Notes under the pieces: model-generated
Databases searched by the model: none
Told to the model about the DNA's origin: nothing
The model's input: only the letters and a program-made list of their open reading frames with translations
Shown: positions 19,362-28,081 of the stretch, in pieces
How the letters are laid out: the number at the start of each line of letters is the position of its first letter
How positions within the stretch are numbered: position 1 is the first letter of the stretch
Assembly (NCBI RefSeq): GCF_004570875.1
Contig: NZ_SPQK01000023.1
Span: forward strand, 1-64,000
Direction of reading: 5' to 3'
Source: Blastococcus sp. CT_GayMR16
GTDB taxonomy: Bacteria > Actinomycetota > Actinomycetes > Mycobacteriales > Geodermatophilaceae
Length of the DNA: 64,000 bases
Program-made: the position numbers and the translations under genes

Positions 19362-20111
19362 TCAGCGGAGCGCCACCCGGTCGGTGAGCGCCAGGAGGTG
19401 CTCCCAGGCCTCGCGGCAGGCGTCCTCCCACTCGCCGTACGAGCGGTCGAAGAACGAGTGCGGCGCACCGTCGAAGACGACGGCGTCCACCTCGGCCCCG
19501 GCGGCGCGCATCGTGTCGGCCAGCTTCAGCTGGTCGGCCACCGGGGTGCTGTCGGCGCCGGCGATCATCATCACCGTGGGCAGGTGGGCCTGCTCCGCCG
19601 CCGACCCGACCATCGAGGGCCGGCCGTAGAAGCCGGCGCAGCCGGCGAGGTCGAGGTCGCCGCCGGACTGCCGCCACGAGTTGCTGCCGCCGAAGCAGAA
19701 GCCGACGGTGATCACCGGCAGGTCGTTCCGCGTCCGGGACCGCAGGTACTCGATGGCCGCGGTGATGTCGGCGTCGATGCTCGCCTGAGCCGTCTGCGGG
19801 ATGTGCGTCTGCCAGTCGAAGTCGCCGGGTCGGAGCTCGTCGTCGCACAGGCCCGCCGTCCGGCCGAAGTAGTCGATGGCCACCGATGCGGCCCCCGTCT
19901 CGGCGAACCGCTCGGCCAGCGCCACGTAGTAGGGGTGCAACCCGCGGACGTCGGGCAGGACGACGACGCCGACGCGTGGCTCGGCCGCGGGCGCGGCGTA
20001 GGCGGCGCTGAACTCCGTGCCGTCCGCGGAGGTCAGGGTGAGGACGCCGCGCTCGGTGACGTCACCGGTGCGCGGCGGGGCGGGCGGACGGCTGTCGTGG
20101 TCGTGGCACAT
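19362..20111 (-). CDS. Dienelactone hydrolase family protein
   Basis: A 249-residue alpha/beta hydrolase. The DLH nucleophile is cysteine: GFCFGGSNSW places it at C139, with D187 (AGADSTP) and H218 (GAPHSFF) completing the Cys-Asp-His triad. The family hydrolyses dienelactones in chlorocatechol breakdown, but most genomic copies act on other small esters. No aromatic-degradation genes lie nearby, so the substrate is open. First gene of a two-gene unit with the acetyltransferase. Confidence 0.9.
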   Translation of the reverse strand: MCHDHDSRPPAPPRTGDVTERGVLTLTSADGTEFSAAYAAPAAEPRVGVVVLPDVRGLHPYYVALAERFAETGAASVAIDYFGRTAGLCDDELRPGDFDWQTHIPQTAQASIDADITAAIEYLRSRTRNDLPVITVGFCFGGSNSWRQSGGDLDLAGCAGFYGRPSMVGSAAEQAHLPTVMMIAGADSTPVADQLKLADTMRAAGAEVDAVVFDGAPHSFFDRSYGEWEDACREAWEHLLALTDRVALR

Positions 20112-20160
20112 GTGCTGGTTCTACCCGGACCCGTGCACGGGCGACCGGCTGGGGGTTCGG

Positions 20161-20706
20161 TCAGCTGTCGGCGGCGGCCGCGGCCGGGCCGGGGTCTCCG
20201 CCGAAGACGCGGGCGGCCACCTCCCGGCGGGCGTCGGCCAGCCAGTCGTGCTGCTTGTCGGCCTGCGCGATGAGCCGCTCGAGCAGCGCGACGTCCAGGC
20301 GCTCGTCGGCGGCCGCCACCACGCGCAGCGTCTCGAAGCCGCACCGCTTGGCCAGCACGGCCGTGGCGATGAACTCGAACTCGACGAGGTCGCTGAGCGG
20401 GGACCGCGACAGCACGTGGCCGTTGAGCTTCAGCCGCGAGACTTTCTCACCGACCCAGGACGCGACCTGCTTGTACTGGCGCACCGGGATCCCGAGCGCG
20501 GCCATGGACGAGCGCAGCGCGGCCCGTTCCTCCCGGAGCTCGTCGAGCAGGCCCTCCAGGTTCGGCTCGTGCGCGGTGCCGCGGTGCCGGCCCAGCATGC
20601 GGCCCACCAGTTCGATCCCACCGGTGGCGGCGGCCAGGTGGTCGTTGCAGTAGATGCCGAGCAGGTCGAGGTTGCGCACGGCACCAGCTGCGGACGACTC
20701 GGACAC
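20161..20706 (-). CDS. Conserved hypothetical helical protein
   Basis: A 181-residue soluble protein, predicted mainly helical with no membrane segment. Residues ~10-50 read NLDLLGIYCNDHLAAATGGIEL and continue with a run of E/R-rich helices. The spacing of acidic and histidine residues loosely recalls ferritin-like bundles but no metal motif is clear. GTG at 20706 follows GGAGG six bases upstream, which rules out the longer in-frame start at 20805. Its function is unknown. Confidence 0.75.
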   Translation of the reverse strand: MSESSAAGAVRNLDLLGIYCNDHLAAATGGIELVGRMLGRHRGTAHEPNLEGLLDELREERAALRSSMAALGIPVRQYKQVASWVGEKVSRLKLNGHVLSRSPLSDLVEFEFIATAVLAKRCGFETLRVVAAADERLDVALLERLIAQADKQHDWLADARREVAARVFGGDPGPAAAAADS

Positions 20707-20771
20707 AGGGCCTCCAGGAAGGGACGACGGACTGCGCACCATTCTCCCTGCGCAGCGAGCAGCCCGCTGGG

Positions 20772-21293
20772 TCAGCTGCGGAGCAGGACCGCCACGCCGA
20801 CGCACGCTGCCGCCCAGAGCGCACTGGCGAGCGTGCCGAGGATGAACCGCTCAGCTGCTGCGGGCGCCCGCAGTTCCGCGTAGCGGCCCAGGCCCTTGAC
20901 CGCGAGGACGACGACCAGCCCCTCGCCCGACCCGGCCAGCAGGGTCGCCGCGACGGCGGCGCGCTCGAGGGCGCCGATCCATGCCCCGCCGCGGAGGATC
21001 GCCGGGTCCTGCGGTCCCCCGGTCACGCCCACGGCGGCGGGGTCGGCGGCCCGCAGGACAGCCGTCGCGACGGGTCCTCCGCCGGCCACGGCGGCGAGCA
21101 CCGCGCCCAGCGCGGCCGCCTCGACGATCTCGGTCGGCGCGTTCCCCCCGGCCCAGGCCAGCGCGCCGGCGAGGGCCAGGAGCCCGGCGAGGAACAGCGC
21201 GGCCCACGGTGGGCGCACCCGCTCCCCCTGGGCGGTGAGCAGGAGCCCCAGGACGACGGTCAGCCCCAGCAGGACGAGGACGGCGGTGTTCAT
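20772..21293 (-). CDS. Membrane protein paired with SatD
   Basis: A 173-residue membrane protein with about four or five hydrophobic helices and a polar loop, GLGRYAELRAPAAAERFILG, before the last helix. SatD genes in several phyla are followed by small membrane proteins that carry a similar (R-Y-x-E-L)/(E-x-F-I-I-G-T) phrase, so this is probably the SatD partner. The biochemical role is unknown. It starts seven bases after the satD stop. Confidence 0.7.
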   Translation of the reverse strand: MNTAVLVLLGLTVVLGLLLTAQGERVRPPWAALFLAGLLALAGALAWAGGNAPTEIVEAAALGAVLAAVAGGGPVATAVLRAADPAAVGVTGGPQDPAILRGGAWIGALERAAVAATLLAGSGEGLVVVLAVKGLGRYAELRAPAAAERFILGTLASALWAAACVGVAVLLRS

Positions 21294-21300
21294 GGCTCGC

Positions 21301-21888
21301 TCATCCTTCCGCGCGGGTCAACAGTCGGGCCGCGGTGGGACGCAGGTCGCGCTCGAGGTCCCACAGACCGGCAGCGAGCCGCTGACCCACGGCCTGCCGG
21401 GAGATGCCGAGCTCCACGGCCGCGTCGGCCTGCGTCCGCCCGGAGCCGACGAGGGTGATCGCCTCCCAGGCCTGGTCGCTCCTGCGCTCCACGATGACGG
21501 CGACGGCGGTGAGGACCGCCTGGGCGTCGGCGGCGTCGGCGGGCACCACGCCCCGGACCGCCAGCCTGGCGGGCCGCTGTTTCGCGGCGTCCACGGCACG
21601 GCGGGCGCACAGGAAGGCCGGGCCCGCGCCGGCGCGGGTGCTGGGCGGGAGGGGCGTCTGCACCGGCCCGGCGCCCACGCCGATGCTCCATTCCCCGGCC
21701 CGGACGAGCTGCGCGACCACCTCGACGACGTCGTCCGGGTCGGCGAGCACCCCCTGGAACTCGTCACCGGCCGTCCGCTCGAAGCCGAGCACGGTCGCGA
21801 CGGTGCTGTTGAGCCGGCGCAGCACCTCGGGAACCCGGTCGGGGCTGCTCCGGCTGGCACGCTGGTCCACAGTCAGCACGTACGGCAC
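21301..21888 (-). CDS. satD: SatD family protein
   Basis: A 195-residue soluble protein. The N-terminal half matches the SatD family (VLTVDQRASRSS, then the ERTAGDEFQGVL segment). The C-terminal part ends with a helix-turn-helix-like stretch, SGRTQADAAVELGISRQAVGQ, typical of SatD proteins. SatD was named from a Streptococcus acid-tolerance locus, but the mechanism is unknown; the HTH suggests nucleic-acid binding. GTG at 21888. It forms an operon with the following membrane protein. Confidence 0.8.
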   Translation of the reverse strand: MPYVLTVDQRASRSSPDRVPEVLRRLNSTVATVLGFERTAGDEFQGVLADPDDVVEVVAQLVRAGEWSIGVGAGPVQTPLPPSTRAGAGPAFLCARRAVDAAKQRPARLAVRGVVPADAADAQAVLTAVAVIVERRSDQAWEAITLVGSGRTQADAAVELGISRQAVGQRLAAGLWDLERDLRPTAARLLTRAEG

Positions 21889-21926
21889 CCGGCAAGGCTG
21901 ACAGCTTTCATGGCCAGATGCAAGCC

Positions 21927-22394
21927 TCAGAGCTTGTCGACTACCTCGGCCGGGAAACCGCCGGTCGCGATCGGGCCCCAGCCGGTGATCGTGATCCGCA
22001 GCAGCGACTTCCCCTGGCGGGTCATCGCCGCCCGGTAGTCGTCCCAGTCGGGGTGCTCGCCGCTAATGGAGCGGAAGTACTCGACCAACGGTTCGAGAGC
22101 CTCGGGCAGGTCGAGGACCTCCGCCGCGCCGTCCACCTGGACCCAGGGTCCGGTGAAGTCCGACGAGAGGACGCACATCGACACCGCCGGGTCGCGGCGG
22201 GCATTGGCGACCTTCGCGCGCTGCGGATACGTGGAGACGACGATGCGCCCCTCGCCGTCGACACCGCAGGTCACCGGGGAGAGCTGGGCACCGCCCTCCC
22301 GCCGGCGGGTCAGCAGCACGGCCTGGTGCCGGGGGCGGAGGAACTCGAGCAGGGCGTCGCGGTCGACCCGGTCGGCGGTCGCGGTCTTCGGCAT
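21927..22394 (-). CDS. PPOX-class flavin/F420-binding split-barrel protein
   Basis: A 155-residue pyridoxamine-phosphate-oxidase-like split barrel. The pattern is LLTRRREGGAQLSPVTCGVD, then IVVSTYPQRAKVANARRDP and VQVDGAAEVLDLPEA. This pattern fits the actinobacterial F420-dependent or heme/flavin-binding subfamily. The substrate is unknown. ATG at 22394 has TAGCGT seven bases upstream with no ribosome site, a typical leaderless arrangement. It diverges from the AI-2E gene. Confidence 0.82.
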   Translation of the reverse strand: MPKTATADRVDRDALLEFLRPRHQAVLLTRRREGGAQLSPVTCGVDGEGRIVVSTYPQRAKVANARRDPAVSMCVLSSDFTGPWVQVDGAAEVLDLPEALEPLVEYFRSISGEHPDWDDYRAAMTRQGKSLLRITITGWGPIATGGFPAEVVDKL

Positions 22395-22471
22395 GACGAG
22401 GACGCTACGACTTGATCGCGATGATCGTTTCCGTCCGGTCCGGCCCGCGCATCTGTGTTGAGATCGACGTC

Positions 22472-23746
22472 ATGAGGCTCCGCCCACCCGGCCGTTCCAC
22501 CGACGACAAGGCTGCCGCCTCCTCCCCCGACGCCCCCCACCCGGAGAAGGCCGCGGTCACGACCGCGCCGGCGCCCTCGGCCGAGCGCGGCCCGAAGCTG
22601 CGCGCGGGGAGCCGGAAACTGGCGATCGCCTCAGCCCAGTTCCTGCTCATCGTCGCCGCCGTCGTCGTCCTCGGGTACGTCCTGGGCAGGCTCTGGTCGA
22701 TCCTGCTCCCGGTCGTCCTCGGCCTGCTGATCGCCACGGTGCTGTGGCCGGCGACCCGCTTCCTCCGCAAGCACGGCTGGCCGCCGGCTCTGGCGGCGAC
22801 CACGGTGCTGCTCGCGTTCATCGTCGCCTTCGTCGGGATCATCGCCGCGATCGCGCCCTCGGTCGCCGACCAGGTCACCGAGCTCGCCGATGCCGCGACC
22901 GCCGCCCTGCAGGACGTGCAGGAGTGGCTGCAGGGCCCGCCCTTCAACCTGGGCGAGGACCAGATCGGTGAGGCCGTCGACTCGGTCATCAACTCCATCC
23001 AGGGCAACGCGCAGAACATCGCCGGGTACGCCCTCACCGGCGTCTCCGCGGTCGGCAACAGCCTGATCAACCTGGTGCTGGCCCTCGTGCTGGTCTTCTT
23101 CTTCCTCAAGGACGGCCCGCGCTTCGTCCCGTGGCTGGCCGCCCAGACCGGCCCCAAGGCCGGCCGGCACGCGGCGGCCCTGTCCTACAAGACCTGGGCG
23201 ACGCTCTCGGAGTTCATCCGCCAGCAGGCGCTCGTGGGGTTCATCGACGCGTTCTTCATCGGCCTGGGGCTGTGGATCCTCGGCGTTCCGCTGGTCCTGC
23301 CGCTGGCGGTGCTGACCTTCTTCGGTGGGTTCATCCCGATCATCGGTGCGTTCGTCGCCGGCGCGTTCGCCGTCCTCGTCGCGCTGGTCAGCAACGGCGT
23401 CACGACCGCGCTGATCGTGCTGGGCATCGTCATCCTGGTGCAGCAGATCGAGGGCAACGTCCTCCAGCCCATCATCCAGGGCCGCGGCTTCAACCTGCAC
23501 GCGGCGGTGGTCATCCTGGCCGTCACCGCGGGCAGCAGCCTGGCGGGCATCACCGGGGCGTTCCTCAGCGTCCCGGTCGCGGCGTTGATCGCCGTCATCT
23601 ACCGCTATGTGCGCGACGAACTCGACGAACGCAACCCCGAGGTGGCCGACGACGGCACGCGTGCCCGGATCACCGGTGACGACTCCGGGGCCGAGATCGT
23701 GCACGAGCAGGTCGCCCCGCCCGCCGAGGGCGGGCGCGAGCACTGA
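22472..23746 (+). CDS. AI-2E family transporter (second copy)
   Basis: A 424-residue membrane protein. The first ~50 residues are a polar, alanine/proline-rich tail; then about eight helices follow with family signatures LLIATVLWPATRFLRKHG, FFLKDGPRFVPWL, VLTFFGGFIPIIGAFVAG and QIEGNVLQPIIQGRG. The E-G-N-x-L-Q-P phrase is diagnostic of AI-2E/PerM proteins. The start at ATG 22472 is the most sensible, though the ribosome site is weak. It diverges from the PPOX gene and ends in a hairpin. Confidence 0.88.
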   Translation: MRLRPPGRSTDDKAAASSPDAPHPEKAAVTTAPAPSAERGPKLRAGSRKLAIASAQFLLIVAAVVVLGYVLGRLWSILLPVVLGLLIATVLWPATRFLRKHGWPPALAATTVLLAFIVAFVGIIAAIAPSVADQVTELADAATAALQDVQEWLQGPPFNLGEDQIGEAVDSVINSIQGNAQNIAGYALTGVSAVGNSLINLVLALVLVFFFLKDGPRFVPWLAAQTGPKAGRHAAALSYKTWATLSEFIRQQALVGFIDAFFIGLGLWILGVPLVLPLAVLTFFGGFIPIIGAFVAGAFAVLVALVSNGVTTALIVLGIVILVQQIEGNVLQPIIQGRGFNLHAAVVILAVTAGSSLAGITGAFLSVPVAALIAVIYRYVRDELDERNPEVADDGTRARITGDDSGAEIVHEQVAPPAEGGREH

Positions 23747-23747
23747 C

Positions 23748-23764
23748 CTCCCCCGCCGGGGGAG
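23748..23764 (+). terminator. Hairpin after AI-2E gene
   Basis: CTCCCCC, three bases, GGGGGAG: a perfect 7-bp G/C stem starting two bases after the stop codon. Confidence 0.6.
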
Positions 23765-23847
23765 CATGGGGAATGCCGGGGCACCCGCCGCGGCTGCACC
23801 CCTCGTCGGCCGGATCGGTCGGCAGCGAACGTCAGGGAGGACCCACC

Positions 23848-24801
23848 GTGGCCCAGCGACCGGAGGAGCTCGTCGAGCTGCTCCCCGAGGCCGAGCGCTT
23901 CCTCGCCCGCGAGGCAGCGGTCAGCGAGCCGGCCGAGCGCGCCGGGCTGGTGCTGGTGCACGACCTCGCCGGCGACTTCGACGCCGCCCACGCCGGAGCG
24001 CTGGCGGGCGCGCACCTGCTGGCCGCGCTGCCGCACGAGGTGATCGCCCGCTTCGACGCCGACAGCCTCGTCGACTACCGCGCGCACCGTCCGCGGATGA
24101 CGTTCAGCGGCGACCGCTACGAGGACTTCGCGGCGCCGGAGATCGCGCTGTACGCCCTGGAGGACGACGCCGGCGTGCCGTTCCTCCTGCTGCACGGCAC
24201 CGAGCCCGACTACGCCTGGGAGCGGTTCGTCGCCGCCGTCGCCCAGCTGGTCGAGCGCTTCGGCGTCACCTCGGTGGTCGCCATGCAGGCCATCCCGATG
24301 CCGGTCCCCCACACCCGGCCGGTCACCGTCACCGCGCACGCCACGCGGCGGCAGCTGATCGAGCCCTATCCGGTGTACTGGGGCGAGATGCGGATCCCCG
24401 GCAGCGTCTCCTCGCTGCTGGAGCTCCGGCTCGGCGAGGCCGGCGTCGACGCCCTCGGCGTGGCCGCCCACGTGCCGCACTACCTCGCCCAGGCGACCTA
24501 CCCGGCCGCCTCGCTGACCCTCCTCGAGCACATCGAGAAGCTGACCGGCCTGCACCTGCCGACGGAGACGCTGGCCGAGGCCGCCCAGGCCAACCGCACC
24601 GAGATCGACGAGCAGATCGCCCGGTCCACCGAGAACACCGCCGTCGTCGCCGCCCTCGAGCAGCAGTACGACAACTTCACCGCCGCCCGCGAGGGCACCG
24701 ACCTGCTCGGTAGTTCGGGTGAGGTGCCCAGCGCCGAGGAGATCGGCGCGGAGTTCGAGCGGTTCCTCGCCGACCAGGACCGCAAGCGCCCGCGCGACTG
24801 A
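23848..24801 (+). CDS. PAC2 family protein (proteasome-assembly-chaperone fold)
   Basis: A 317-residue soluble protein of the PAC2 family, with LPHEVIARFDADSLVDYRAHRP near residue 65, HGTEPDYAWERF near 122 and the phrase AMQAIPMPVPHTRP. Archaeal and eukaryotic relatives assist proteasome assembly; actinobacteria carry proteasomes, but the role of this group there is not established. GTG at 23848 follows AGGGAGG. It ends at a perfect bidirectional hairpin facing the catalase gene. Confidence 0.85.
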   Translation: MAQRPEELVELLPEAERFLAREAAVSEPAERAGLVLVHDLAGDFDAAHAGALAGAHLLAALPHEVIARFDADSLVDYRAHRPRMTFSGDRYEDFAAPEIALYALEDDAGVPFLLLHGTEPDYAWERFVAAVAQLVERFGVTSVVAMQAIPMPVPHTRPVTVTAHATRRQLIEPYPVYWGEMRIPGSVSSLLELRLGEAGVDALGVAAHVPHYLAQATYPAASLTLLEHIEKLTGLHLPTETLAEAAQANRTEIDEQIARSTENTAVVAALEQQYDNFTAAREGTDLLGSSGEVPSAEEIGAEFERFLADQDRKRPRD

Positions 24802-24814
24802 CACCGGTACGACC

Positions 24815-24846
24815 AAGGGCCCCTCAGGCGAACCTGAGGGGCCCTT
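24815..24846. terminator. Bidirectional terminator between PAC2 and catalase genes
   Basis: A perfect 14-bp stem (AAGGGCCCCTCAGG and its complement) closed by a CGAA tetraloop, placed between two convergent genes. Read from the plus strand the stem ends in TT. Confidence 0.88.
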
Positions 24847-24867
24847 CGTCGTCGGCGCGCCGGGTCG

Positions 24868-26535
24868 TCAGTCCGCGAGGACGACGCGCTCGTTCGGCAC
24901 GCAGTGCGTCATGGTCAGACCGCTGACGTCGCGCGGACCGTTCTTGCCGAGGTTGGCCGCACGCTGGAGCTCGGCCTCGGTCAGCGTCTGGGTCTGCAGC
25001 GGCGCCAGGCCTCGGATGTCGTCCGCGCTGATGCCGATCCCCTCGCCGACCCGCTGACCCAACTCGTCCTCGGCCATGAACAGGTGCCAGACCATCCGCT
25101 CCTGGATCGGGCGGTCACACTGGGACAGCCCACCGATCAGCTGGGCGACCAGCTCGTCCTTCTCCCAGTCCTCCGACAGCAGGTACCGCTGCCCGGCCTG
25201 CGTGTAGTCGTCGGTGCGGGGGATCCGCTTGCGGGTGAGCCGGCCGGTGATCTCCGGGCCCTGCTCGTCGTGCGTGGGGTACTCGGCCTCGCGCAGGCCG
25301 CCGAGGATCGACGGCTCGTAGTTCACGTGCGGGTTCTGCCCGGCGCCCAGGTCCACCCCGTAGGCCATCTGGCCGTCGCGCTGGTTGGTCGCGACGCGGG
25401 CGGCCTTGGCCTGGTTCACCGGCAGCTGCAGGTAGTTCGGGCCCACCCGGTAGCGCTGGGTGTCGGAGTAGGAGAACGTCCGGCCTACCAGCATCTTGTC
25501 GTCGGAGAAGTCGAGGCCGTCGACGAGCACACCGGTACCGAAGGCGATCTGCTCGCTCTCGGCGAAGAAGTTCTCCGGCGCCCGGTTGAGCGTCATGGTG
25601 CCGACCTTGCGCAGCGGGAAGTCGTTCTCCGGCCAGGTCTTGGTGTCGTCCAGCGGGTCGAAGTCCAGCTCGGGGTGGTCGTGGTCGTCCATCAGCTGGA
25701 CGTAGAGGTCCCACGAGGGGTACTCGCCGCGCTCGATGGCCTCGTAGAGGTCCTTGGTGTGGACGCCGAGCTCCTTGCCCTGCGCCACCTCCGCGTCGGC
25801 CGACGTCCAGGACTTGACGCCCTGCTTGGGGAGCCAGTGGTACTTGACCAGCCGGGTCTCACCGGCGGCGTTGACCCACTTGTAGGTGTTCACCCCGAAG
25901 CCCTGCATGTGCCGGTAGGACGCCGGGATGCCACGGGGGCTCAGCACCAGGGTGATCATGTGCATCGCCTCGGGCGACTGCGACCAGAAGTCGAACACCC
26001 GGTTGGGCACCTGGCGGTCGAAGTTCACCGGGTCGGGCTTCTGCGAGTGGATGAAGTCGGGGAACTTGACGGCGTCCCTGATGAAGAAGACGCCGAGGTT
26101 GTTGCCGACGAGGTCCCAGTTGCCGTCCTCGGTGTAGAACTTCACCGCGAATCCGCGGGGGTCGCGGGTGGCCTCGGAGGAGTCGCGGCCACCGGCCACC
26201 GTCGAGAACCGAAGGGCGACCTCGGTCTCCTTGCCCTTCTCCTGGAAGAGCTTGGCGCGGGTGTACTTCGAGATCGGCTCGTCGCCGACGGTGCCGTCGG
26301 CGACGAAGACACCGAACGCGGTGGCGCCGCGGGCGTGCACGACGCGCTCCGGGATCCGCTCGCGGTCGAAGTGGCTGATCTTCTCGAGGAACTGGTAGTT
26401 CTCCAGGGTCGCGGGCCCACGGGCGCCCACCGTCCGCTGGTTCTGGTTGTCGTAGACCGGGTGGCCCTGACGGTTGGTCAGGACGGCGCGGTCGGCCTCA
26501 CTGGCGGGCGGACCCTGCGATGCGACGTCGGTCAT
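24868..26535 (-). CDS. katA: Monofunctional heme catalase
   Basis: A 555-residue catalase that disproportionates hydrogen peroxide. Catalytic H67 lies in [14 protein letters not shown]; the distal Asn is in [12 protein letters not shown]; the heme-ligand tyrosine is in [17 protein letters not shown]. The core matches small-subunit (clade 2/3) catalases with a modestly long C-terminus. ATG at 26535 follows AGGAGGAG and overlaps the upstream regulator stop in ATGA, so catalase is co-translated with its likely Fur-family regulator. It is the second gene of that operon. Confidence 0.95.
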   Translation of the reverse strand: MTDVASQGPPASEADRAVLTNRQGHPVYDNQNQRTVGARGPATLENYQFLEKISHFDRERIPERVVHARGATAFGVFVADGTVGDEPISKYTRAKLFQEKGKETEVALRFSTVAGGRDSSEATRDPRGFAVKFYTEDGNWDLVGNNLGVFFIRDAVKFPDFIHSQKPDPVNFDRQVPNRVFDFWSQSPEAMHMITLVLSPRGIPASYRHMQGFGVNTYKWVNAAGETRLVKYHWLPKQGVKSWTSADAEVAQGKELGVHTKDLYEAIERGEYPSWDLYVQLMDDHDHPELDFDPLDDTKTWPENDFPLRKVGTMTLNRAPENFFAESEQIAFGTGVLVDGLDFSDDKMLVGRTFSYSDTQRYRVGPNYLQLPVNQAKAARVATNQRDGQMAYGVDLGAGQNPHVNYEPSILGGLREAEYPTHDEQGPEITGRLTRKRIPRTDDYTQAGQRYLLSEDWEKDELVAQLIGGLSQCDRPIQERMVWHLFMAEDELGQRVGEGIGISADDIRGLAPLQTQTLTEAELQRAANLGKNGPRDVSGLTMTHCVPNERVVLAD

Positions 26536-26993
26536 GCGGTAGCTCCTCCTCGGATGTCCAACTGGTGGTTCTGGCGGTTCGGGCCATGGCAGACCGAACA
26601 CAGCCCCCAGAACACGACCTCGGCCTCGTCGACGACGAAGCCGGCCGCATCCGAGGGACTCAGACAGGGGGCCGCCCCGACGGCGCAGTCGACATCGGCG
26701 ACCACGCCGCACGAGCGGCAGACCAGGTGGTGGTGGTTGTCCCCGACCCGGAGCTCGAACAGCGCGGGTGCGCCGGCCGGCTCGATGCGGCGGGCGATCC
26801 CTCCGGCGACGAGCGCCTTCAGTACGCCGTAGACCGCCTGCGGGGACAGGGACGGGTGCAGGTCGCGCGCGCCGGTGACGATGGTGTCGGCGTCGGCGTG
26901 CGGGTGCTCGGCGAGCACGCTGAGGACCGCCAGCCGCGGCCGCGTCACCCGCAGACCCGCACCGCGCAGCTCGTGCGCCCAGGCCGTCTCCAT
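26532..26993 (-). CDS. Fur-family regulator (CatR/FurA/PerR type) of catalase
   Basis: A 153-residue Fur protein. The winged helix is seen as [24 protein letters not shown] and [16 protein letters not shown]; the metal-binding H-rich segment is [11 protein letters not shown], with a second CxxC (CSVCHG) near the C-terminus for structural zinc. Position directly before a catalase gene, with a four-base overlap, matches mycobacterial furA-katG and Streptomyces catR-catA. The expected role is peroxide-sensing repression of its own operon. A palindrome ends 19 bp before the ATG. Confidence 0.92.
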   Translation of the reverse strand: METAWAHELRGAGLRVTRPRLAVLSVLAEHPHADADTIVTGARDLHPSLSPQAVYGVLKALVAGGIARRIEPAGAPALFELRVGDNHHHLVCRSCGVVADVDCAVGAAPCLSPSDAAGFVVDEAEVVFWGLCSVCHGPNRQNHQLDIRGGATA

Positions 26994-27011
26994 CGCGACC
27001 CACTGAACGCC

Positions 27012-27036
27012 CTTGTTTTGAATCAGTCAAATCAAG
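27012..27036. promoter_or_regulatory. Probable Fur/CatR operator of the regulator-catalase operon
   Basis: A 25-bp imperfect palindrome: arms CTTGTTTTGA and TCAAATCAAG (9 of 10 bases complementary) around ATCAG. It is A/T-rich in an otherwise G/C-rich gap and sits 19 bp upstream of the regulator start codon, where it would overlap the promoter. Its size and A/T character suit a Fur-family box. Confidence 0.75.
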
Positions 27037-27074
27037 CGCGGACGGTCCCAGTCCCTGAGACGACGCACCGTGAC

Positions 27075-27164
27075 GTGTTGATCAGGTCTCCTGATCACGA
27101 TGGGTCCTGGCTCACGGTCGACGGTGAGCTAGGACCCAGAACGATCAGGTCACCTGATCAACAC
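27075..27164. repeat. 90-bp near-palindrome with nested GATCAGG/CCTGATC palindromes
   Basis: Two 41-nt arms (27075-27115 and 27124-27164) are complementary at 34 of 41 positions, with a GTCGAC core at the centre of symmetry. Each arm contains its own small palindrome, GATCAGG-N3-CCTGATC. It starts just after the purU stop codon. It may be a complex terminator, a REP/MITE-like repeat, or a regulator binding array. Only one copy is present in the window. Confidence 0.8.
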
Positions 27165-27169
27165 GGAGC

Positions 27170-28045
27170 TCAGGCGAAGACGATGGTGCGCGGGCCCTCG
27201 ACGATGATGCGGTCCTCCACGTGCCAGGTCACCGCCTGCGCCAGCACCTGCCGCTCGACGTAACGGCCCACCCGGCGCATGTCCTCGACCGTCGCCCGGT
27301 GGTCGATGCGCGCGACCTCCTGCTCGATGATCGGGCCGGCGTCGAGGTCCGGGGTCACGTAGTGCGCGGTCGCCCCGATCAGCTTCACCCCGCGGTCGTG
27401 CGCGGCCTGGTACGGGTTCGCACCGACGAACGCCGGCAGGAAGCTGTGGTGGATGTTGATCAGCCGCTCCGGGAACCGGCTGCAGAAGTCGGCCGACACG
27501 ATCTGCATGTAGCGGGCCAGGACCACCAGGTCGACGCCGCCGACCAGTTCCAGCGCGGCCGCCTCCGCCTCGGCCTTCGTCTCCGGGGTGACCGGCACGT
27601 GGTGGAACGCGATCCCGGCTGCCCGAGCGACCGGCTCCAGGTCGCGGTGGTTGGAGACGACGCAGGCGATCTCGGCCCGGAGGTCGCCGGCCCGAACCCG
27701 GTAGATGAGCTCCTGGAGCACGTGGTCGGTCCGGCTCACGAACACCGCGAGGGTGGGCCGGCGAGCGGCCTCGGTCAGGCGCCACGTCATGCGCCACTCC
27801 CGGGCCAGGAGGGCCAGTGCGCCCTCGAGCTGGTGCCGGCGTGCGGCCAGGTCCTCGAGGACGAACTCCAGCCGCAGCGTGAACGTGCCGCCGGTGGGGT
27901 CGGACGAGTGCTGCTGCGAGTCGATGATGTTCGCACCGGCATCGGCCATGAGCCGGGACAGGACGGCGACGATCCCGGGCCGGTCGGGGCAGCGGACGAC
28001 GAGCCGCCCCACGTCGGTGAACCGGGGGTCGCGCGCGTCAGTCAC
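27170..28045 (-). CDS. purU: Formyltetrahydrofolate deformylase
   Basis: A 291-residue enzyme releasing formate from 10-formyl-THF, supplying formate to PurT-type purine synthesis and balancing folate one-carbon pools. The N-terminal ACT domain is visible as RLVVRCPDRPGIVAVLSRLM. The formyltransferase-like domain has NHRDLEPVA, ARYMQIVS, the INIHHSFLPAF catalytic segment (with N-x-H and H), and GATAHYVTPDLDAGPII containing the catalytic Asp. GTG at 28045. A large palindrome follows the stop. Confidence 0.94.
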   Translation of the reverse strand: MTDARDPRFTDVGRLVVRCPDRPGIVAVLSRLMADAGANIIDSQQHSSDPTGGTFTLRLEFVLEDLAARRHQLEGALALLAREWRMTWRLTEAARRPTLAVFVSRTDHVLQELIYRVRAGDLRAEIACVVSNHRDLEPVARAAGIAFHHVPVTPETKAEAEAAALELVGGVDLVVLARYMQIVSADFCSRFPERLINIHHSFLPAFVGANPYQAAHDRGVKLIGATAHYVTPDLDAGPIIEQEVARIDHRATVEDMRRVGRYVERQVLAQAVTWHVEDRIIVEGPRTIVFA

Positions 28046-28081
28046 GACAAGATCGTCGCAGATGCCGCGACCGGTCTCCGG

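Noticed and set aside
17040-23746. Two AI-2E family genes as evidence of quorum sensing
   Set aside because: The family name is historical; no luxS or signal-synthesis gene is visible.
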